From Achromobacter anxifer (GTDB taxonomy: Bacteria > Pseudomonadota > Gammaproteobacteria > Burkholderiales > Burkholderiaceae_B): a stretch of DNA of 64,000 bases. The DNA is taken from positions 124,001-188,000 of the forward strand of contig NZ_CAHLAR010000004.1 in the NCBI RefSeq assembly GCF_903652925.1, written 5' to 3'. The position numbers and the translations under genes are program-made. How positions within the stretch are numbered: position 1 is the first letter of the stretch; the number at the start of each line of letters is the position of its first letter. Shown here in pieces: positions 28,076-39,146 of this stretch. The notes beneath the pieces were generated by a model. The model made no database searches. It saw only the letters and a program-made list of their open reading frames with translations, and had not been told where the DNA came from.

Positions 28076-30991
28076 ATGTCGCTGATCCTGATCCTCGCTC
28101 TGCCGTTCGCCGGCAGTCTGTGCGCCGCGCTGCTGCCATCCAACGCCCGCAATGCCGAGGCCTGGTTGGCGGGTCTCATCGCCCTGGCCTGTGCGATTCT
28201 GGTTGGCAGCCTCTATCCGGAAGTCGCCAACGGCGGCGTGGTCCGTTACGACCTGCCCTGGGCGCCGGCCCTGGGCCTGCAGTTCACCCTGAGGATGGAC
28301 GGTTACGCCTGGTTGTTCGCGCTGATCGTCTCCGGCATGGGGGCGCTGGTAGTGCTGTATGCGCGCTATTACATGTCGCCCGAAGACCCGGTGCCGCGCT
28401 TTTTCTCCTTTTTCCAGGCCTTCATGGCCGCGATGCTCGGCGTGGTGCTGTCGGGCAACCTGATCCAGCTGGTCATGTTCTGGGAAATGACCAGCCTGGC
28501 GTCCTTCATGCTGATCGCCTACTGGCATCACCGCCTGGACGCCCGCCGCGGCGCGCGCATGGCGCTGACCGTCACGGGCGGGGGCGGGCTGTGCCTGCTG
28601 GCCGGGGTGCTGATCCTGGGCCACATCGTCGGCAGCTACGACATGGACCGGGTGCTGGCGGCGGGCGACCTGGTGCGCGCCGACCCCTGGTATCCGGCCG
28701 TGCTGATCCTGGTGGCGCTGGGCGCGCTGACCAAGAGCGCGCAGTTTCCCTTCCATTTCTGGCTGCCCAACGCCATGGCGGCCCCCACGCCCGTGTCCGC
28801 CTACCTGCATTCGGCCACCATGGTGAAGGCCGGGGTGTTCCTGCTGGCGCGCTTCTGGCCGGTGCTGTCCGGCACCGATGAATGGTTCTGGATCATCGGC
28901 GGGGCGGGGCTGATCACGCTGGTGCTGGGCGCCTATGCCGCCATCTTCCAGCAGGACATGAAGGGCGTGCTGGCGTATTCCACCATCAGCCATCTGGGGC
29001 TGATCACGCTGTTGCTGGGCCTGAACAGCACGCTGGCCCTGGTCGCCGCCATCTTCCACATGATCAACCATGCCACGTTCAAGGCCTCGCTCTTCATGGC
29101 GGCCGGTATCGTGGACCATGAAACCGGCACGCGCGACCTGAGCCGGCTGTCCGGCCTCTATAAGGCCATGCCCATCACCGCCACCCTGGCGATGGTGGCG
29201 GCCGCTTCCATGGCCGGGGTGCCGCTGCTCAACGGCTTCCTGTCCAAGGAAATGTTCTTCGCCGAGACCACCTTCATCAGCGGCGACCGCATCATGGAGA
29301 TAGGCCTGCCGCTGGTGGCGACCATCGCGGGCGCGTTCAGCGTGGCCTATTCGCTGCGCTTCATCCTGCAGGTGTTCTTCGGCCCTCCCGCCACCGACCT
29401 GCCGCGCGCGCCGCACGAGCCTCCGCGCTGGATGCTGTTCCCCAGCGCCTTGCTGGTGGCCATCTGCCTGCTGGTGGGCGTGCTGCCCGGCATCACGGTC
29501 GGCCCGTTCCTGGCGACCGCGGCCCAGAGCATCCTGGGCCAGGGCATGCCGGAATACAGCCTGGCAGTCTGGCACGGAGTGAACCTGCCGCTGGTCATGA
29601 GCCTGGTCGCGACCACGGCCGGCATCCTGCTCTACCTGGCCTTGCGCGCGCATCAGCGCGCCAATCCGGGCAGGGTGCCTTTCATCTACCGCCTGGACGG
29701 CCGCCGCAGCTTCGAGGCGCTCTTGGACGGCTCCAGCGTGGCCGCCGCCTGGCTGCTGCGCTGGCTGGCGTCCTCGCGCCTGCAGGTGCAGATGCTGCTG
29801 ATCGTGCTGGGCACGCTGTTCGTGGCCTGGCTGCCGCTGCGCGGCGGCGGCTGGCTGGACGGCGCCGGCCGCATGACCCCGATAGATCCCGCCTTCGCGC
29901 TGCTGTGGCTGGTGGGCGCGGGCTGCGCGCTGGCCGCGGCCTACCAGGCCAAGTACCACCGCCTGGCCTCGCTGGCGCTGGCGGGCGGCGCCGGGCTGAT
30001 CACCTGCCTGACCTTCGTCTGGTTCTCGGCGCCCGACCTGGCGCTGACCCAGCTGTCGGTCGAGGTCGTGACCCTGGTGCTGTTGCTGCTGGGCCTGCGC
30101 TGGCTGCCGCGGCGCATCGCGCAGGACGAGGACGAAGGCCTGAAGGCCACGCTGCAGGCCCGCGGACGCCGCCTGCGCGACCTGCTGATGGCGGCAGCGG
30201 CCGGCACCGGCATGGCGGCGCTGGCCTACGCGGTGCTGGTACGTCCGCAAGGCGAGACCATTTCTTCCTACTTCGTGGACCGCGCGCTGCCCGACGGCGG
30301 CGGCACCAACGTGGTCAACGTGATCCTGGTGGACTTCCGCGGCTTCGATACCTTCGGCGAGATCACGGTGCTGGGCATCGTGGCGCTAACGGTCTACGCG
30401 CTGCTGCGCCGCTTCCGCCCGGCCACCGAAAGCGCGGACCTGCCGCGCCAGCAGCTCGACCAGGACGGCGGCGTGCCCGCCGCGCCGGACATCAAGTCGC
30501 TGGTGCCAGCGGGCTCGATGATGGTGCCCACGGTGCTGGTGCGCCTGTTGCTGCCTACCGCCGCGCTGATATCCGTGTACTTCCTGCTGCGCGGCCACAA
30601 TCAGCCGGGCGGTGGCTTCGTGGGCGGGCTGATCTTCGCCACCGCCGTCATCCTGCAATACATGGTCGGCGGCGTGTACTGGGTGGAATCGCGCAGCCGC
30701 CTCAATCCGCAGCACTGGATCGGCATGGGCCTGCTGTTCGCGGGCGCGGCGGCGGTGACCGCCTGGCTTGCCTACAAGCCGTTCCTGGCGGCGCTGTCCT
30801 GGGACATCGCGCTGCCGCTGGTCGGCCATGTGCATCTGTCCAGCGTGCTGCTGTTCGATCTGGGCGTCTACATGCTGGTGGTGGGCGCCACCGTGCTGGT
30901 GCTGGTGGCGCTGGCTCACCAATCGCTGCGCGCGCAACGCAAGGCAGCCGTCGAGATCCAGGCGGCCGCCGCTCAAACAGGGGAAGCCTGA
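28076..30991 (+). CDS. mrpA: Monovalent cation/H+ antiporter subunit A with fused subunit B
   Basis: 971-residue membrane protein. Residues about 1-600 are the NuoL/ND5-like proton-channel core (FPFHFWLPNAMAAPTPVSAY, ATMVKAGVFLLARFWPVL), residues about 620-700 the DUF4040 segment (FVWFSAPDLALTQLSVEVVT), and residues about 810-960 an MrpB domain (LRGHNQPGGGFVGGLIFATA). In many bacteria A and B are separate; here they are one polypeptide, as in Pha-type systems. With the five genes below it forms the complete antiporter that exchanges Na+ or K+ for protons and sets alkaline and salt tolerance. Confidence 0.93.
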   Translation: MSLILILALPFAGSLCAALLPSNARNAEAWLAGLIALACAILVGSLYPEVANGGVVRYDLPWAPALGLQFTLRMDGYAWLFALIVSGMGALVVLYARYYMSPEDPVPRFFSFFQAFMAAMLGVVLSGNLIQLVMFWEMTSLASFMLIAYWHHRLDARRGARMALTVTGGGGLCLLAGVLILGHIVGSYDMDRVLAAGDLVRADPWYPAVLILVALGALTKSAQFPFHFWLPNAMAAPTPVSAYLHSATMVKAGVFLLARFWPVLSGTDEWFWIIGGAGLITLVLGAYAAIFQQDMKGVLAYSTISHLGLITLLLGLNSTLALVAAIFHMINHATFKASLFMAAGIVDHETGTRDLSRLSGLYKAMPITATLAMVAAASMAGVPLLNGFLSKEMFFAETTFISGDRIMEIGLPLVATIAGAFSVAYSLRFILQVFFGPPATDLPRAPHEPPRWMLFPSALLVAICLLVGVLPGITVGPFLATAAQSILGQGMPEYSLAVWHGVNLPLVMSLVATTAGILLYLALRAHQRANPGRVPFIYRLDGRRSFEALLDGSSVAAAWLLRWLASSRLQVQMLLIVLGTLFVAWLPLRGGGWLDGAGRMTPIDPAFALLWLVGAGCALAAAYQAKYHRLASLALAGGAGLITCLTFVWFSAPDLALTQLSVEVVTLVLLLLGLRWLPRRIAQDEDEGLKATLQARGRRLRDLLMAAAAGTGMAALAYAVLVRPQGETISSYFVDRALPDGGGTNVVNVILVDFRGFDTFGEITVLGIVALTVYALLRRFRPATESADLPRQQLDQDGGVPAAPDIKSLVPAGSMMVPTVLVRLLLPTAALISVYFLLRGHNQPGGGFVGGLIFATAVILQYMVGGVYWVESRSRLNPQHWIGMGLLFAGAAAVTAWLAYKPFLAALSWDIALPLVGHVHLSSVLLFDLGVYMLVVGATVLVLVALAHQSLRAQRKAAVEIQAAAAQTGEA

Positions 30992-31335
30992 TGGAATTGA
31001 TATACGCCATCGCTATCGGAATCTTGGCGGGCTCGGGCGTCTGGCTGCTGCTGCGGCCCCGCACGTTCCAGTTCATCATGGGGCTGTCGCTGGTTTCCTA
31101 TGCGGTGAACCTCTTCATCTTCGGCATGGGCCGGCTGACCTCGGGCCGTCCGCCCGTGGTCGATCCGGCCGTGGCCCATGACCCTTCCTGGTATGCGGAT
31201 CCGCTGCCGCAGGCGCTGGTGCTGACGGCCATCGTGATCGGCTTCGCCACCACCGCGCTGTTCCTGGTTGTGCTGCTGGCCTCGCGTGGCCTCACGGGTA
31301 CCGACCACGTTGATGGACGGGAGTCCCAATCTTGA
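30991..31335 (+). CDS. mrpC: Monovalent cation/H+ antiporter subunit C
   Basis: 114-residue NuoK-like subunit with three membrane helices (residues about 3-20, 27-47, 70-92). TGATG overlap: the ATG shares one base with the mrpA stop. Conserved VLTAIVIGFATTA helix of MrpC present. Confidence 0.93.
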   Translation: MELIYAIAIGILAGSGVWLLLRPRTFQFIMGLSLVSYAVNLFIFGMGRLTSGRPPVVDPAVAHDPSWYADPLPQALVLTAIVIGFATTALFLVVLLASRGLTGTDHVDGRESQS

Positions 31336-32963
31336 GTTTCTGGCTGCAACATCTTCCCGTATTGCCCATCGTCACTCCGCTCGTCGCGGGCGCGGCGATG
31401 CTCCTGTTGGCCGATACCCGCCGCTACACCCGCGGCGCGATCGCGCTGGCCTCCACCGTGGCCCAGCTGGCCGCGGCCATCGCCTTGCTGGTGGTCGCGG
31501 GCGGCGGCGTGCCGGGCGTCTGGCAGGATGGGGTAGGGGTCTATCTGGTGGGCGATTGGCCCGCGCCTTTCGGCATCGTGCTGGTGGTCGACCGCCTGGC
31601 TGCCGTGATGCTGACCTTGACCGCGACCCTGGGCCTGGCCACGTTGATCTATGCCCTGGCGCGCTGGGACCGGGCCGGCGTGCACTTCCATTCGCTGTTC
31701 CAGTTCCTGTTGATGGGCCTGAACGGCGCCTTCCTCACGGGCGACCTGTTCAACCTGTTCGTGTTCTTCGAGGTGCTGCTGGCCGCGTCCTACGGCCTGC
31801 TGCTGCACGGTTCCGGCGTGGCGCGCGTCAGCGCCGGCCTGCAGTACATCGCCGTGAACCTGGTGGCGTCGTTCCTGCTGCTGATCAGCATCGCGCTGAT
31901 CTACGGCGTGACGGGCACGCTGAACATGGCGGACCTGGCCGTGCGCGCCGGCAACCTGACGGGCGCGGACCGCATGCTGTTCGAGGCGGGCGCGGCCATC
32001 CTGGGCGTGGCCTTCCTGGTGAAGGCGGGCGCCTGGCCGCTGAACTTCTGGCTGGTCAAGGGCTATGGCTCGGCGGGCGCGCCGATCGCGGCCATGTTCT
32101 CCATCATGACCAAGGTCGGCATCTATGCGCTGCTGCGCATTGGTTCCTTGCTACTGCCCACCGGCGCGCCGGCGGCCTTCAGCCTGGACTGGATGTTCGC
32201 GGCCGGCCTGGCCACGCTGCTGTTCGGCGGCCTGGGCCTGCTGGCGACCCAGCAGCTGGAAAAGATGGTTGGCTACTGCGTGATCGTGTCCGCCGGCACG
32301 CTGCTGACCGCGCTGGGCATGCCGGGCGTGACGCTGACCGGCCCGGCGTTGTTCTATCTGATCAGCTCGGTGCTGACCACGGGCGCCTTCTTCCTGCTGG
32401 CCGAACTGATCGAACGCACCCGCAGTTTCGGCGCCAACGTGCTGGCCGTGACGCTGGACGCGTTCGACCTGGACGATCCAGCCTCGGTCAACCGTTCCGA
32501 CGACGTGGTGGGCGTGGCCATTCCTGCGGCCATGGCCTTCCTGGGCCTGGCCTTCATCTGTTGCGCCTTGCTGGTGACCGGCCTGCCGCCCCTGTCGGGT
32601 TTCGTCGCGAAGCTGTCGCTGCTGTCCGCCGCGGTGTCGGCGGCCAACGAATCGGTCGTGCCGATGGACGCATGGATATTGGTGGCGGCCGTGCTGGTTT
32701 CCGGCCTGGCCGGCATCATTGGCCTGGGTCGCACCGGCATCCGCGTGTTCTGGGCCAGCGATGACCGCAGCACGCCGCGCCTGCGGCTGATCGAAGCCGG
32801 GCCGGTGGCGGTATTGCTGCTGCTGTGCGTGGGCCTGGCGGCCGGCGCGGGCCCGGTGTCGGCCTACCTGGACGACGCGGCCCGCTCGCTCGATCAGCCC
32901 AAGTCGTACATCGACGCCGTCATGTCCGCGCAAACCGTGCGCGGCCTCAAGGGGGGAAGCTGA
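31332..32963 (+). CDS. mrpD: Monovalent cation/H+ antiporter subunit D
   Basis: 543-residue NuoN/ND4-like subunit with about fourteen helices (FLVKAGAWPLNFWLVKGYG, MTKVGIYALLRIG). It begins with TTG at 31332 in a TTGA overlap with the mrpC stop, a coupling used elsewhere in this window. A hydrophilic insertion around DAFDLDDPASVNRSDDVVG (near residues 377-395) separates two helices. Confidence 0.92.
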   Translation: MSFWLQHLPVLPIVTPLVAGAAMLLLADTRRYTRGAIALASTVAQLAAAIALLVVAGGGVPGVWQDGVGVYLVGDWPAPFGIVLVVDRLAAVMLTLTATLGLATLIYALARWDRAGVHFHSLFQFLLMGLNGAFLTGDLFNLFVFFEVLLAASYGLLLHGSGVARVSAGLQYIAVNLVASFLLLISIALIYGVTGTLNMADLAVRAGNLTGADRMLFEAGAAILGVAFLVKAGAWPLNFWLVKGYGSAGAPIAAMFSIMTKVGIYALLRIGSLLLPTGAPAAFSLDWMFAAGLATLLFGGLGLLATQQLEKMVGYCVIVSAGTLLTALGMPGVTLTGPALFYLISSVLTTGAFFLLAELIERTRSFGANVLAVTLDAFDLDDPASVNRSDDVVGVAIPAAMAFLGLAFICCALLVTGLPPLSGFVAKLSLLSAAVSAANESVVPMDAWILVAAVLVSGLAGIIGLGRTGIRVFWASDDRSTPRLRLIEAGPVAVLLLLCVGLAAGAGPVSAYLDDAARSLDQPKSYIDAVMSAQTVRGLKGGS

Positions 32964-33445
32964 TGCGCCGCCTCTACTTCCTGTTCCTGCCGGTCTACCT
33001 GTTCGTCCTGTGGCTGGTGCTGAATGAAAGCCTGTCCGCGGGCCAGATCGCGCTGGGCGTCGCGCTCGCGCTTTGGTTCACCTGGGCCGCGTCGCGGCTG
33101 CGGCCACTGAAGGCGCGGCCGCGCCGGCTGTGGAAGGCCGTGCCGCTGTTCCTGCATGTGACCGCCGACATCATCAAATCCAATATCGCCGTGGCCCGGC
33201 TGATCCTGAATCCGCGCCGCAACGATTTTTCGCCCGGGTTCATCATGATCCCGCTGACCATGCGCGACCCGCATGGCCTGGCGATGCTGGCCTGCATCGT
33301 CACGTACACGCCGGGCACCGTCTGGGTGACCCTGACCGACGACCACTGCCTGAAGCTGCACGTGCTGGACCTGCAGAACGAAGGCGACTGGATCAAGCTG
33401 GTCCAGGAGCGCTACGAGCGCCCGCTGATGGAGATTTTCGAATGA
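32963..33445 (+). CDS. mrpE: Monovalent cation/H+ antiporter subunit E
   Basis: 160 residues, MrpE family: two or three N-terminal helices then a soluble domain with DIIKSNIAVARLIL and TYTPGTVWVTLTDD. One-base TGATG overlap with mrpD. Start at ATG 32963; the upstream frame extension is a shadow of mrpD. Confidence 0.92.
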   Translation: MRRLYFLFLPVYLFVLWLVLNESLSAGQIALGVALALWFTWAASRLRPLKARPRRLWKAVPLFLHVTADIIKSNIAVARLILNPRRNDFSPGFIMIPLTMRDPHGLAMLACIVTYTPGTVWVTLTDDHCLKLHVLDLQNEGDWIKLVQERYERPLMEIFE

Positions 33446-33723
33446 ACGACATACTTTTCTGGGCGGCTTCCTTCGCCTTGATCTGCTTTGCGCTGGGCAT
33501 GGTGTTCGCCGCCATCCGCCTGCTGCGCGGCCCGACCGCCCAGGATCGCGTCTTGGCGCTGGACACGCTGTACATCAACGGCATGCTGACCATGCTGGTG
33601 TTCGGCATCCGCTCCGGCACCTCGGTCTATTTCGATATCGCGCTGCTGATCGCCTTGTTCGGCTTCGTCGGCTCCACCGCGATGGCCCGTTTCCTGCTGC
33701 GCGGCGAGGTGATCGAGCCATGA
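33442..33723 (+). CDS. mrpF: Monovalent cation/H+ antiporter subunit F
   Basis: 93-residue MrpF with three helices and the conserved LLRGPTAQDRVLALDTLY loop that contains the family Asp. ATGA overlap with mrpE. Confidence 0.92.
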   Translation: MNDILFWAASFALICFALGMVFAAIRLLRGPTAQDRVLALDTLYINGMLTMLVFGIRSGTSVYFDIALLIALFGFVGSTAMARFLLRGEVIEP

Positions 33724-34061
33724 TGGAAACCCAGATTCCGCTGTGGGCCGGCATACCGGCCAGCATCCTGCTGGTGCTCGGCGGCCTGCTCGCGCTGACC
33801 GGTTCGGCCGGCCTGCTGCGCTTTCGCACCTTCTACGCTCGCATCCACGCGCCGACCCTGGGCAACACGATGGGCTGCGGCTGCGTGCTGGCCGCTTCCA
33901 TCCTGGTCTTTTCGGCGCTGTCGGCGCGGCCCGTGTTTCATGAAGTGATCATCACGCTGCTGCTGATTGTGTCTTCGCCCGTGACGGCCATGCTGCTGAT
34001 GCGCGCGGCGACTTACCGCAACCGGCTGAGCGAGGAAGATGCCGAGCGCGATGCGCGCTAG
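33720..34061 (+). CDS. mrpG: Monovalent cation/H+ antiporter subunit G
   Basis: 113 residues, MrpG/PhaG family: GSAGLLRFRTFYARIHAPT is the signature, followed by helices at about 55-73 and 78-95. Overlaps mrpF by 4 bases; last gene of the operon, so A(B)-C-D-E-F-G is complete. I see no obvious terminator in the 120 bases that follow. Confidence 0.92.
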   Translation: MMETQIPLWAGIPASILLVLGGLLALTGSAGLLRFRTFYARIHAPTLGNTMGCGCVLAASILVFSALSARPVFHEVIITLLLIVSSPVTAMLLMRAATYRNRLSEEDAERDAR

Positions 34062-34184
34062 GACGTGCTTGCTGCGCCGCGCCAATTGAAACTTCGTCTT
34101 ACGATTTCACGTCGCTGGACATGTAGCCGAAGCGTCATCGTGGGATAGTGGGTAACGGTTCAAACAACTTTCAAGGAGCTGGCC

Positions 34185-34661
34185 ATGAATACTCGACCCT
34201 TGCATATCAACCGCCTCGCGGCGACGCTTTGCGCTGCAGGCCTGATGCTGGCCGCCGGAGCGGCCCACGCGGCAGGTGCGACCGGCAGCAGCTCAGTCCA
34301 GTCCCAGTACCAACAGGACGTGGCGGCCTGCAAAAGCGGCGCCACCGGCCAGGACCAGGCGGCCTGCATGCGCGAAGCCGGCGCGGCCCGCCAGGAAGCC
34401 AGCCGCAACAACCTGAAGGACGGCAGCACCGACCAGCTGCAGCAGAACATGCTGGACCGCTGCAATCGCCTGCCTGCCGATTCGCGCCAGGACTGCGTGA
34501 CGCAGATGACCTCGCCCACCAATGTGCGCGGCAGCGTGCAGGGCGGCGGCGTGCTGCGTGAAACGGTCATCCAGGTGCCGGCCGACAGCGTGGCGCCGGC
34601 CGCAGGCGCGCCGGGCATGGCGCCGGGCGCGGCGCCGATGACCGCGCCGGTCCGTCAGTAA
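34185..34661 (+). CDS. Small secreted protein of unknown function
   Basis: 158 residues with a clear signal peptide (Ala-rich, cleavage after GAAHA). The mature part has four Cys in pairs (DVAACKSG...AACMREAG, DRCNRLPADSRQDCV), consistent with two disulfides, and an Ala/Pro/Gly/Met-rich tail (PAAGAPGMAPGAAPMT) that looks disordered. ATG follows CAAGGAG. Likely periplasmic. No known family recognised. Confidence 0.75.
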   Translation: MNTRPLHINRLAATLCAAGLMLAAGAAHAAGATGSSSVQSQYQQDVAACKSGATGQDQAACMREAGAARQEASRNNLKDGSTDQLQQNMLDRCNRLPADSRQDCVTQMTSPTNVRGSVQGGGVLRETVIQVPADSVAPAAGAPGMAPGAAPMTAPVRQ

Positions 34662-34710
34662 ACAAGCAGCCGGGCAGGGCGGTTTCCGCCCGCTGCGTTT
34701 CCGGCAATCA

Positions 34711-34758
34711 GGGGCGACAGCCGCCAAATCAGGCAAAATGGCGGCTGTCGCCCCTTTT
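34711..34758 (+). terminator. Very strong 16-bp hairpin with T-run
   Basis: Perfect stem from 34711-34726 to 34739-34754 with a 12-base loop and TTTT. It terminates the small secreted protein gene but ends only 11 bases before the ATG of the HAD hydrolase, so the latter's promoter must overlap the hairpin. The loop contains CAAAAT, a possible -10. Confidence 0.85.
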
Positions 34759-34769
34759 CACGCATATTC

Positions 34770-37151
<2,382 letters not shown>

Positions 37152-37156
37152 CGCGG

Positions 37157-37189
37157 CGGGGCGGCGGGCCCGCCGCCCGCGCCGCCCCG
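37157..37189. terminator. Bidirectional hairpin between convergent genes
   Basis: Perfect 9-bp CGGGGCGGC / GCCGCCCCG arms around an internal GC-rich hairpin, in the 50-base gap between the converging carboxypeptidase and M48 genes. No T-run, so the mode of termination is uncertain. Confidence 0.5.
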
Positions 37190-37201
37190 TGTTCCGCGGA
37201 T

Positions 37202-38770
37202 CTACTTGAACAGCTTGTCGACCAGCGATTGCGCCTTCTGCTCGCTGCGCCGCTCGGCCTCGGCCTGCTCGGCGGGAGATTGGGCGGCCTTGCCGCATTC
37301 CGCCGCATAGCTGGCAAAGCGCGACGCGCATTCCTGCGCCAGCTTGCGCGCCTGGTCCCAACCCTGGGTCTGGCCATAGAAGCGGATGGCCTCGGGCCAG
37401 GCTAGCGCCGAATTCCTGAAGTATCCGAACCCCTGATCCATCACCTTGGAAGCCGGCGCCGACTGGCCCGCGCCCAGCAGGTTGTTGGCGCGCAGCACAT
37501 AGACCTGCCAGGCGCGGTCGTTCTCGGAGGCCAGGTTGCGGTCCAGCAGGGTGGAGCCGCGCGCGCCGGCTTCCGCCTGGGCCATGCTCAGGGTGAGCAG
37601 CGGCAGCGCGTGCGTGGCGCTAGGTCCGGAGGCCGCCTGGGCGGCGAGCTTGCGGGCGCGCGGGTAGTCCTGCGCCTGCAAGGCCTGCTGCGCTTCGCCG
37701 GCGGTCTTGTAGTTCTTCAGCAGGGCGGCGGTGCGGCGCTGCGCGCGGGCCTTGTTCCAGGGCGCGGCGGCGGCGGGCGGGCGCGGCTTGCCGGCCATCA
37801 AGGGCATGACCTGTTCCGTCAGCGAGGCCAGGCGCGCGCCGGTATCGGGGTGGCTGACCGTGATCTTCTTCCAGAGGTCGTCCAGGCCGGTGCGCAAGCC
37901 CTCGCTGGCGCCGGCCACGCCGGAATTCAGGGAAGCCTGCAATTCGGTCAGCGGCGCGATGTTGTTGCCCTTGGCCGCTTCCTGCTTGCGGGTGTTGTCG
38001 GCTGCGGCCTGCTTGATCTGTTCCAGCATGCGCTGGCGTTCCTCGGCCTGGGTCTTGGCGTTCTCGCTTTCCCAGGTGGCCTGGCGCTCCAGGAATGCCT
38101 TGAAACCTTGCGTGTACGAGTAGCCCAGTTCCAGGCTGATGGTGGCGCCGAAGCGGTCCGCGTTCTCTTCCTGCTGCCGGCCCCAGGCGGGCACCAGCAC
38201 GTTCTTGCCCAGCGTGTACGAGGCGATCACGCTATTGACCGGACTCCAGCCCGTGGCGCTGCCGGCCTTGCGGGCCAGGGCCACGCCCACCGCGGCCAGC
38301 GTCGCGACCTGGTCGCCGGCGGCATTGACCGATTCCATCTGGTGGTAGTCCAGATAGACGTGGCCGAACTCGTGCGACAGGATGGCGACGATCTCGTCTT
38401 CCGATTCGGCCGAGGAAAGCCAGCCCATCGATAGGTAGATGTTGCCGGCGCCGGTGCTGTAGGCCTCCAGCGCCGATGACGAGGTCACGTGGACCGCGCC
38501 CGGCCACCCGGGCACGCCCGCCGCGGTCTTGATGCGGGCAAGCAGGCCATTGAGATAGGCCTCCATTTCCGGCATGACCACCAGGCCCATGCCCTGGGCG
38601 CGCTGGTTGCGCGCGTCCTGGCTGGCGTCGGGCCATTGCCGGTCGGCGGGCGGCGGCGGCAACTGGCCGGCGGTGACGGAAAAGCCCTTGCCTCCGGGCA
38701 AGGTGGAGCAGGCGGTCAGGAACAGCGCGCCCGAGATGGCGGCCAGGCGCAGGATGTGGGCGGATCGCAT
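37202..38770 (-). CDS. M48-family metallopeptidase, lipoprotein
   Basis: 522 residues. Lipobox LTAC (C21) gives an outer-membrane or inner-membrane-anchored lipoprotein. Zinc motif H133-EFG-H137 with a third ligand downstream in the QEENADRFGA region. A long Ala/Gln-rich linker (around residue 240-290) and a C-terminal TPR-like repeat area follow. Resembles BepA/YfgC-type envelope chaperone-proteases. Last gene of the CHASE2-SH3-M48 operon (7-base gap). Confidence 0.85.
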   Translation of the reverse strand: MRSAHILRLAAISGALFLTACSTLPGGKGFSVTAGQLPPPPADRQWPDASQDARNQRAQGMGLVVMPEMEAYLNGLLARIKTAAGVPGWPGAVHVTSSSALEAYSTGAGNIYLSMGWLSSAESEDEIVAILSHEFGHVYLDYHQMESVNAAGDQVATLAAVGVALARKAGSATGWSPVNSVIASYTLGKNVLVPAWGRQQEENADRFGATISLELGYSYTQGFKAFLERQATWESENAKTQAEERQRMLEQIKQAAADNTRKQEAAKGNNIAPLTELQASLNSGVAGASEGLRTGLDDLWKKITVSHPDTGARLASLTEQVMPLMAGKPRPPAAAAPWNKARAQRRTAALLKNYKTAGEAQQALQAQDYPRARKLAAQAASGPSATHALPLLTLSMAQAEAGARGSTLLDRNLASENDRAWQVYVLRANNLLGAGQSAPASKVMDQGFGYFRNSALAWPEAIRFYGQTQGWDQARKLAQECASRFASYAAECGKAAQSPAEQAEAERRSEQKAQSLVDKLFK

Positions 38771-38777
38771 CGGCGGC

Positions 38778-39140
38778 TCAGCGGCAGACGTTTTCGCCGG
38801 CGCCGGCGGTCGAGCCCGTGGGCGGCGGCACGCCCTTGATCACCGGGCCGCATTGCGCGGCGGAGCCCCGCGCAATGCGCACGTGCATGCTGTCCACCCA
38901 GTAGTCCTTGCCGTCCACCTTGACGTGATAGAACTCGTTGGCTTCCTCCAGCACGGGCCAGGGCATGCCCTGGCCGTCGGACTTCGCCGCGGGCGTGCCG
39001 CCATCGGACTTGGCATACAGGGGCAGGGGCTTGATATTGAGGCCGACGATGGCGTCCGCGGCGTCGGCCGCCGAGGCGCCGGCGCCATACAGCGCCAGCG
39101 CGGCGGCCAGGGCGGAAATCAGGGAGGAGGGCTTGGGCAT
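38778..39140 (-). CDS. Secreted SH3-like small protein
   Basis: 120 residues, signal peptide cleaved after ASAADA; the remaining part reads like a single bacterial SH3 domain (LNIKPLPLYAK, FYHVKVDGKDYWVDSMHV) with two Cys near the end likely forming a disulfide. Located between the CHASE2 gene (6-base gap) and the M48 gene (7-base gap). Probably a periplasmic adaptor, perhaps binding peptidoglycan or the partner proteins. Confidence 0.7.
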   Translation of the reverse strand: MPKPSSLISALAAALALYGAGASAADAADAIVGLNIKPLPLYAKSDGGTPAAKSDGQGMPWPVLEEANEFYHVKVDGKDYWVDSMHVRIARGSAAQCGPVIKGVPPPTGSTAGAGENVCR

Positions 39141-39146
39141 GCGTTT

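Noticed and set aside
28004-30250. A 748-codon minus-strand frame opposite mrpA
   Set aside because: His/Gln/Arg-rich shadow translation; mrpA is a conserved protein on the other strand.
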